Below, piece after piece: positions 57,470-64,000 of a stretch of 64,000 nt of DNA. Made by a program: the position numbers and the translations under genes. A model generated the notes under the pieces. That model did not search any database. It was not told where the DNA came from and saw nothing but the letters and a program-made list of their open reading frames with translations. Numbering within the stretch: the stretch's first letter is position 1; the number at the start of each line of letters is the position of its first letter. Origin of the DNA: Gonocerus acuteangulatus (taxonomy: Eukaryota > Arthropoda > Insecta > Hemiptera > Coreidae); NCBI GenBank assembly GCA_946811695.1, contig OX328123.1, forward strand, positions 17,977,610 through 18,041,609, in the 5' to 3' direction.

Positions 57470-57770
57470 AAAATCATGGAGTACACATCATTTGTAAGAG
57501 GTATTAGAGCAAGTCCCAAAAAGCTTAGAGAGATTTCCCAAATTAGCTCACAGCAATATAATAATGTATTTATAGAAAAAAAAATGTTTTATTCGAATTT
57601 TGAAGATTGAAATGATCTTCAATTTCAAAGAAAACATATCATGTCCTTCTGTTACTGAAGACATAACATTGGCTTAACAATTACTTGTCGTAAAATATAA
57701 TAATGCAAAACAATCTAAAAATACAGCTTATGATCTTGTTTTGATCATGATTGTTTGATAAGTATGCTGT

Positions 57771-57824
<54 letters not shown>

Positions 57825-58131
57825 ATAAGTATACTGTGTTTATAGCACCCCAAAACATTTGGGCAGTATACTTTATTCATTTTAAATATCGAATTTCTCA
57901 TACACACATATATATATTTATATACAGGTAAATCTGCAGTTGTTCTAGACAACGCAAGAGCTATGGCTATGCTATTTCTAGATGTGAGAAAAATCTAGAT
58001 AATCGAGAGTGACTTGGTTAAATAAATTAAATAAAAGTCAGTAATTAATAATTTATTTTATCTATTCTAATTTTCATGTCAAGGAGTATAAATTACTTTC
58101 TTTTTTACAGGATCTTACTTTATTACTCTAG

Positions 58132-58228
<97 letters not shown>

Positions 58229-60069
58229 TATATATATATATATATTCTCTATCTTCACTTTAAACGTTATGAAACTCATTGCATACACGTATAACAAATA
58301 CACAGTTGCTTGGTTATACAGAATAAGAAATTTTATTTATATGTTATATTTCATAAATTAGGTTTTGGAGGAGTCTACTGAATATGTGTGTCTACTGATA
58401 GTATATGATAAATTTTTTTTCTAAAACGGAGACACAGAGGAAACAGAATGAAATTTTATTTCTAACAAAATACAAATAGGAAGTTATTTATATATTTCTG
58501 ACTTTTTTGTAGGAAGTTATTTATAGTTTAGAGTACCCTGTAGTTTATTGGTTTTAACTTTTGTGAAGTTCACAACATACTATAAGAGCTGGCAAAGTTT
58601 TTGAGAGAGAATTTCAGTTAGGCTAAATTTTTACTACTACTATCTCTCACACTCTCCCAGACATTATACAGTCGGTCAGGCTGGTGGTGAATGCGCATTG
58701 TATCTGTACTGGTAAAATAAGAATTTTTCAAGTCATTTCAAGAAGGCATTTTTTGTTTCTATTATTATTATATCAATTTAACTTTTCAAAACTTAAATGT
58801 ACTATTCTCAGACATTATTATTGTTGTCTTGCTTCTACCACCAGCCATATCGACTGTACAATGTCTAGGGGAGTGAGGGTCAGAAAAGAATAAAAATTTA
58901 GCCTTACTAAAATTTTTGTTTTCCTGGCGTTGCTAGCTCCTGTACTTGAATGAATATTACTGTAGGTGTACCACAAAGAAAAGAACCTGGTATTGTGCAT
59001 GCGCTGCCTCCAGCCCATGTGGGGAAATGCCTAGATCCCCTCAGGCCCGGCCCCTCCGGGTTCTTTTATTTTTGGCTGAACTATAGATCCTTGAGAATAT
59101 CAAATATAAAATTTATGATATTGGAGAATAAATAAAGTAAATTTGGCATTATTTTTAATGGAGTATTTACTGAACGTGTATCATGATTAATTTTTAAAAT
59201 GGAGACAACCCAGTAGAACTTGAATTCTAACATCAATACATATATCTCAAATAGTATATCGACGCAGAAACAGCAATATCCCGAATGTCCAAAAATCAAA
59301 GTTATCAGGAGAAACAAAAAACTTTTCCAACGTGTCATTATGATTCCAATTTATTTCTTAAATGCTTAAGCATTATTTATTTTACCTTAGAATGATAATG
59401 CCGAAATGTTTTTGTCTTCAAAATGTATTGCTTTATAAGATTTATGTTGACATATGACCTTTTGCATACAATTTTTGTTGACATCAGAATTTTTCTGAGT
59501 TGTTCTAAAAATGAATGCTATTTACATAAGTAAAATAAACAGCACTATACTACTATAATACAGCACTATATTACTATAACGGAGAATTATATCCCTTGAT
59601 AAAATAATCACTTTTATTAAATTTTATGCATTAGGTTAGACACATGTTGAACATGCATTTTTACCATAAAACGAAAAACATCTATGAGAAAGTGATAAAT
59701 TAAAGTAAAAGGATATTAGTGAGTATAAAATTAGTTACTTCTAATGTTTTTATTGAAGAACTACTATTTAGTGACATACGACAACTTTCACTGACCAAAA
59801 TTAAATAAAACTCATCACCGACTGTGATATATGACTACTTGTCATGACCAAATATCAAGCATCGACTTACTGCAAGGGGGAAATACATAAAATCAATTTT
59901 TCAGCATCTCATTGGTTTACTCGCATAATGCATGTTGTGCAGCTCAACAATAAAGCCATAGTGGTGCAATAAAAAAATAAATGATTTTTTCAACATACGA
60001 CATATTGCGGTTTCCAGGACGATATATAATATAGTTTAGAGCAGTATTTGAGTTATTTATTTTATCATT
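57470..60069. other. No gene recognised; AT-rich with (TA)n tracts
   Basis: (TA)n at 57778-57822 and 58135-58245. The frames at 58684-59338 lack motifs. A short GC-rich patch at 59010-59065 is unexplained. Confidence 0.5.
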
Positions 60070-60243
60070 TTTTTTTTATTTTTTTTTAATTTTAACGTCC
60101 ATTTGTTATTAACTACGAATTTTAGGACGGGTTATCTATAGGTTACCACCCTTTTCTAGCCAGGATAGGGGTGATGCCTTTTCTTTTTTCGAAAGAAAAG
60201 CCACCGCCCCTAGTGGGAATCGAACCCACGACCTTTGGCACGG
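60070..60243 (-). mobile_element. SINE-B copy, 5'-truncated
   Basis: Body and box B (GGTTCGATTCCC in reverse) match SINE-B, but the copy stops inside the head at GGCACGG. Flanks share TATTTTATC followed by a T-run, consistent with target-primed insertion and 5' truncation. Confidence 0.8.
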
Positions 60244-60790
60244 TATTTTATCTTTTTGGTTATGACAATAAAAGTTACTTGATTCTTGAGATCAATTATA
60301 CAAATTACGATCTTAGACCAGTAATAAAATAAATTTGTCTATATAATTAAATAGAAAATGTAAATGGAATTCCATTTTATGAAAACATTAATAGAAAAAT
60401 TTAAAAATAAATAATTTCTTTGTTGTAGGCTCATTGTAAAATATAATAATTCCTCTTTCAGGCACACTTATCAGCTCTAGGAAAGACCGATGAAATCCTC
60501 CTTCATTTAAAATAGGTTTTCTCATCGCCAGAAAAAAATAAATTCTATTATACTACAGAACAATCTCAACAGGAAGCTTGAAGCAAATGAAGTTAAGGAT
60601 CTGCTTCTCAGACAACTATAGCCCGTTTAAAAAGAATGAAAAGTTCAAGTCCACAAGCACAAGCTTCTGAGGGAAATTTCCCTTTCTATGTGGCCTTTTC
60701 CAAAGCTGAATGAACTGTAAACAACTTCATTCAATTACATTTACAATTAACTTCGTATTCGGACAAATTTAAAAACCATTTATTCACATA

Positions 60791-61512
60791 TAGTCGGTGA
60801 GCTGGTATGCATGTTTCATGAGGTGTTTTATGCACCTTGAAATTTTGCTATAGTGCATCTCTTGGGTAGATAAGAAGGTTAATATGTATTGGCTAGACCT
60901 ACTGTGGAACACCAGCTACTCCGCATAGGGAAAAGGCGCAAAAAAATATTACCCAAAAATAGTGTTTTATTCAGAAGTATCATTAATGTAAAAAAAAAAA
61001 TCAAATTAAGGCTATTTTACAATGAATAGTAAATAAGGGTGACAATTTTAAGGGGGTAAAAATTTAAATAAAAAAAAAAAACCAAAGTACCTAGTTTTTT
61101 ATTAAAAATATTAAATGAAGTTCTTTATTCATGCTGCGGTTTAAACAGCGTCTTTAATAAATATAATTGAAAATCATTACAAAAGGGCGGACACTTCTTG
61201 TGGGGTTTAATTATAATTATTAGCAAACATGAAAATAAATGTTGCCTATAATAGATTGCAATACACTGCGTGTAATCGTGAGAGCACCGATCATTTGGGC
61301 AGATGTGGTTGTTCTCTATGCTCTCATTGGTTCTTGCTCACATGATCTACAGCTGCACCACTTTAAATGACAGCATGAATAAAACACTCATTTAATATTA
61401 TAAAAAAAACAATTTAGGTTTTTTTTACATGTTATCCCCCTTAAAAGTGTCAGCCTTATTTATTATCCATTGTAAAATTGCCTTAATTTTCATTAAAGAT
61501 AGTTGGCTTCTG

Positions 61513-61566
<54 letters not shown>

Positions 61567-61736
61567 ATTTTTGGGCAAATTTTTTAGCGCCTTTTCCCTA
61601 TGAGGAGTACCTGGTGTTCCACAGTAAGTCTAGCCAACTCATATTAACCTTTTTATCTACCCAAGAGATGCACTATAGCAAAATTTCAAGGTGCATAAAA
61701 CACTTTATGAAACATGCGTTACCAGCTCTTGGACTA
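60791..61736. mobile_element. Long-TIR foldback element, copy 2 (TA-flanked)
   Basis: TA|GTCGGTGAGCTGG at the left and CCAGCTCTTGGAC|TA at the right suggest a TA duplication, as in Tc1/mariner-type MITEs. Arms of ~300 bp flank a central unique ~280 bp shared with the 26749 element. A 51-nt A-run (61513-61563) lies in the right arm. No coding content. Confidence 0.88.
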
Positions 61737-62861
61737 ATACCAAAATATAAATAACACTTCATATTACAACTTAATGGCAGCATTGATTGTTAGTTTGGTC
61801 AAAATTCACACCAAGCAAACACATGATGAAGATAGCAGTGGAAAGAAATAAGCCTCACTTTACAACATTTGCCCCCTGTCGTGAACCACCGACAGGCCAA
61901 GCTCTATGCAAATGTTAGACTGTCTGCTGGCCACGTCTCCACGTACACCTACACCGCTTGGCTAATGGGGCCATATCGCCATCTATCCCAAACTGTTCCC
62001 CCAGGTTTCTAAATCTGATTATTATTTGGAGGCTTGATGCCGAATAGTTTGTCAGCCAAGAGCGGACATTGACTAATAATAACAACTTAATGGAAAATAA
62101 GTTTATAATTTAGTAATAAATCGAGTGGAAACCTCCCAGAGATGAGGTTATAACAGAGGGAAATTTTCCCACAACTATCGACCACGCCCTTTTCTCCCCA
62201 ACTACTATTTGTACAGGCTGTAGTTTAAATTGTTTTCAGCCTTAGCTTTGGCTAGGTATTCATAAACATTTTATACAAGGACCTTCAAAAAGCCTTCTCT
62301 GCTCCTAAAAGAGACATAATCAGTTTTTAGTGTTTCTGTAAAGTTTTGTTCATTATACGACTTTGCAAATGGCTGAACAGAAGATAAAATTTCCTTCCCT
62401 GATGTTCGCGGAGACTCAATTCCATCTATCTGAACGAGCTATTTTCCTTTTCTGTAAAGTTGGATTAATTGAAACAGACAATCGCATATTCAGACAAAGT
62501 CAGTAAGACTGTATTTTTTAATAACACTCAAAAATTCTGAATGAAATTTGTTCATTCTTCATACCAACCCACTTCACTCTATGAAAAACAGGCAAAAAAA
62601 AACTTTACTGTTCGTAACTATATTTTAAGATAAAGCAATATCACATGGTTCAATTTAACTATAAAATTTCTTGACAGAGCCTTGAACCTGAGACCCCATA
62701 AATGATGAAAATTGGAGTCCTCCTTCTCTAAAGGAATTCGGTCACCAGTGGTAGCTTTAAATTTAATTGACTCCTTAGGTAATATTTAAAGACAAATAAT
62801 CTGAGTGGATTTGACTTTTATGCACAGTTATTCAGATTTTATAAAAAATTGGCGATGAAAA
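61737..62861. other. 3' flank of ALKBH8
   Basis: 62600-62861 is the likely ALKBH8 3' UTR (minus strand). 61860-62040 is GC-richer with no recognised feature. Confidence 0.5.
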
Positions 62862-64000
62862 TTATGGCAGACTCTCAGGAGATACTTTCTGAATTACAGT
62901 GCACCAATTACCATCATCATAGTAGCTGTCGACAATTTTAGCTCCTAATTTTGAGCACAGCTCTTCTAGTTCTGTTTGTTTGAAGACATGGTAGTATCGC
63001 AAGTGACAGGAATCTGTTTTGTTCTTCATCCGAATATTCCAAGGGACTAAAACATCATTATGCTGAAACTCTGTCCTATTAGAATGAATAGGTAATATAT
63101 CTGAAAAATTTATGAAAGTAGCTGATGCAGAAGGCAATAAATATGTATCTTTCTCAGCAACAATTGATTTTTCTACATCAGTGTTTTTCTTACTGATATA
63201 GTTACTGGATTTTTGTTCCTTTGCCCAAACATATATCAATGCCCTTCCATCCAGCCTGAGGACACGAACAATTTCTCCCAATGCTTGTAATCGACGAGTT
63301 TCTGTGGACAGATGATGTAACACAGCAATACATATTACTGCATCAACAGTGTTGTCACAAACAGGCAATGATAAGCAATTAAATATTAATACTTCTCCTA
63401 ATTTTTTACAAATTGAAGTAAGTGAAGCACATGAATCACCACCAAAATGGAAAATGTTTTTATTCAAATTGAAATATTTTCCATTTCCACAACCTACATC
63501 AAGAAGTATAGAACCAGGACGTAAAGATCTAATAAATTCTTGCACCCTTGGCCAAGGAGTATGACGAGTAAGGGAGAAATGGTCTGAGATGGATTCATAA
63601 ACTTTATGAACATAAGTCTTTTCAATAATTCCAGCATTTACATCCGAAGGAGTTTTATAGTTTCGCTTCATGAATGAATCACAAACTGAATGATAAACAC
63701 AATTGCATTGACCATCACTGAGTTTTCTAAAAGTGCATGATATTCTCAATTCTCTTTGTTTAACTGTTAACCCACTTTTAGTTCTCAAAACATCATTTCT
63801 TCTTGGAGTTATACCATGCCTCCAAAAATATCTAGCCTCTCCTGACATTATAAGAAGGGAGCGTCTCGGCAAAAGAACAGAAGTCTTTTTAGTCCTGTCA
63901 CATTTCTCAAATTCCATAACAATGTCCGATAGCAAAGAAAGAGAAAGTATAGGGTCTTCAAAGGCACTATGAGTGTCAACATGAGGAGGTATTCCTTGGC
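62862..64000 (-). CDS. ALKBH8: ALKBH8, C-terminal part (AlkB C-terminus + tRNA wobble-uridine methyltransferase), 5' end outside window
   Basis: Known role: the methyltransferase half, with TRMT112, methylates 5-carboxymethyluridine at tRNA position 34 to mcm5U, and the AlkB half hydroxylates mcm5U. Seen: an uninterrupted frame of 378 residues from the window edge to a TAA stop. Counting from the edge, HVD (residues 6-8) with His61 supplies the Fe(II) triad; RISCTFR (about 85-91) is the 2-oxoglutarate-binding arginine strand; QCNCVYHSVCDS (about 97-108) matches the zinc-binding cysteines of the family. The SAM motif LLDVGCGNGKY lies near 165-175, followed by an acidic GGD, the AVLHHLS and VLRLDG strands, and the hallmark C-terminus RYYHVFKQ...SYYDDGNW. 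No key residue is missing. The apparent Met at 63935 is a TTG inside the AlkB domain, so the true start and the RRM lie beyond 64000. Human ALKBH8 is about 660 residues, so roughly the last 55-60% is here. An ATTAAA at 62762-62767 could be the poly(A) signal. No intron breaks this 1.1 kb. Confidence 0.95.
   Translation of the reverse strand, partial: QGIPPHVDTHSAFEDPILSLSLLSDIVMEFEKCDRTKKTSVLLPRRSLLIMSGEARYFWRHGITPRRNDVLRTKSGLTVKQRELRISCTFRKLSDGQCNCVYHSVCDSFMKRNYKTPSDVNAGIIEKTYVHKVYESISDHFSLTRHTPWPRVQEFIRSLRPGSILLDVGCGNGKYFNLNKNIFHFGGDSCASLTSICKKLGEVLIFNCLSLPVCDNTVDAVICIAVLHHLSTETRRLQALGEIVRVLRLDGRALIYVWAKEQKSSNYISKKNTDVEKSIVAEKDTYLLPSASATFINFSDILPIHSNRTEFQHNDVLVPWNIRMKNKTDSCHLRYYHVFKQTELEELCSKLGAKIVDSYYDDGNWCTVIQKVSPESLP

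Noticed and set aside
58115..58303. Short proteins made of Ile-Tyr repeats (also 13298, 36551, 53134, 19708)
   Set aside because: Direct translation of (TA)n microsatellites.
63935..63935. Start of ALKBH8 at this position
   Set aside because: The codon is TTG and lies inside the conserved AlkB domain; the frame with HVDTH continues to the window edge.

Overview
The window reads as nuclear DNA of an animal, most likely an arthropod (inference). It is AT-rich, non-operonic and crowded with eukaryotic transposons: a BEL/Pao LTR remnant, RNase H-bearing non-LTR retrotransposon pieces, tRNA-derived SINEs with poly(A) or (TAA)n tails and target-site duplications, hAT-like MITEs with exact 8-bp duplications, a Tigger/pogo relic, and Penelope-type 3' ends. 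Long (TA)n runs are everywhere. No bacterial or phage feature is present.

Only one ordinary cellular gene is convincing. The minus strand at the right edge (62862-64000) carries the C-terminal half of ALKBH8, the AlkB-like dioxygenase/methyltransferase that finishes mcm5U-type wobble modification of tRNA. It runs off the window. A second long coding region (23002-24715, +) belongs to a multicopy protein family of unknown function seen in invertebrate genomes; here it is broken by one frameshift and one stop.

Layout. 0-9 kb: BEL/Pao remnant, nested palindromic MITEs, an RNase H fragment, then a 3-unit ~120-bp repeat (family E) split by a family-F1 element. 9-17.4 kb: several tRNA-derived SINE-A copies, a 44-bp minisatellite, a LINE C-terminal fragment. 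18-21.5 kb: Tigger relic, LINE tail, (TA)n, and a 23-unit 55-bp satellite. 21.5-28.2 kb: the broken gene, a nested inverted repeat with a hammerhead-like motif, a TA-flanked foldback element. 28-34.9 kb: F1/F2/E elements nested in each other. 35-40.2 kb: RNase H and LINE remnants, SINE-C, a second hammerhead-like motif, hAT-like MITEs. 41-54 kb: F1, SINE-B, an 8-bp-TSD element with a nested palindrome, a hAT-like MITE with an expanded minisatellite, LINE 3' ends, two more hammerhead-like loci. 54-57.5 kb: one F1 element holding a 1.9-kb foldback which itself holds a SINE. 57.5-62.8 kb: AT-rich sequence, SINE-B, a second long foldback. 62.9-64 kb: ALKBH8.

The genes do not form a pathway; the organising principle is nested transposition. 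The most interesting signal is a set of hammerhead-ribozyme-like motifs at 25747, 37237, 50451 (mirrored at 50343) and 52124. They share a fold (stem I, CUGANGA-type core, stem II, GAA, two-base-pair stem III, cleavage-site H, stem I) but differ in sequence by compensating changes. Family names SINE-A/B/C, E, F1, F2 and G are labels used only here.
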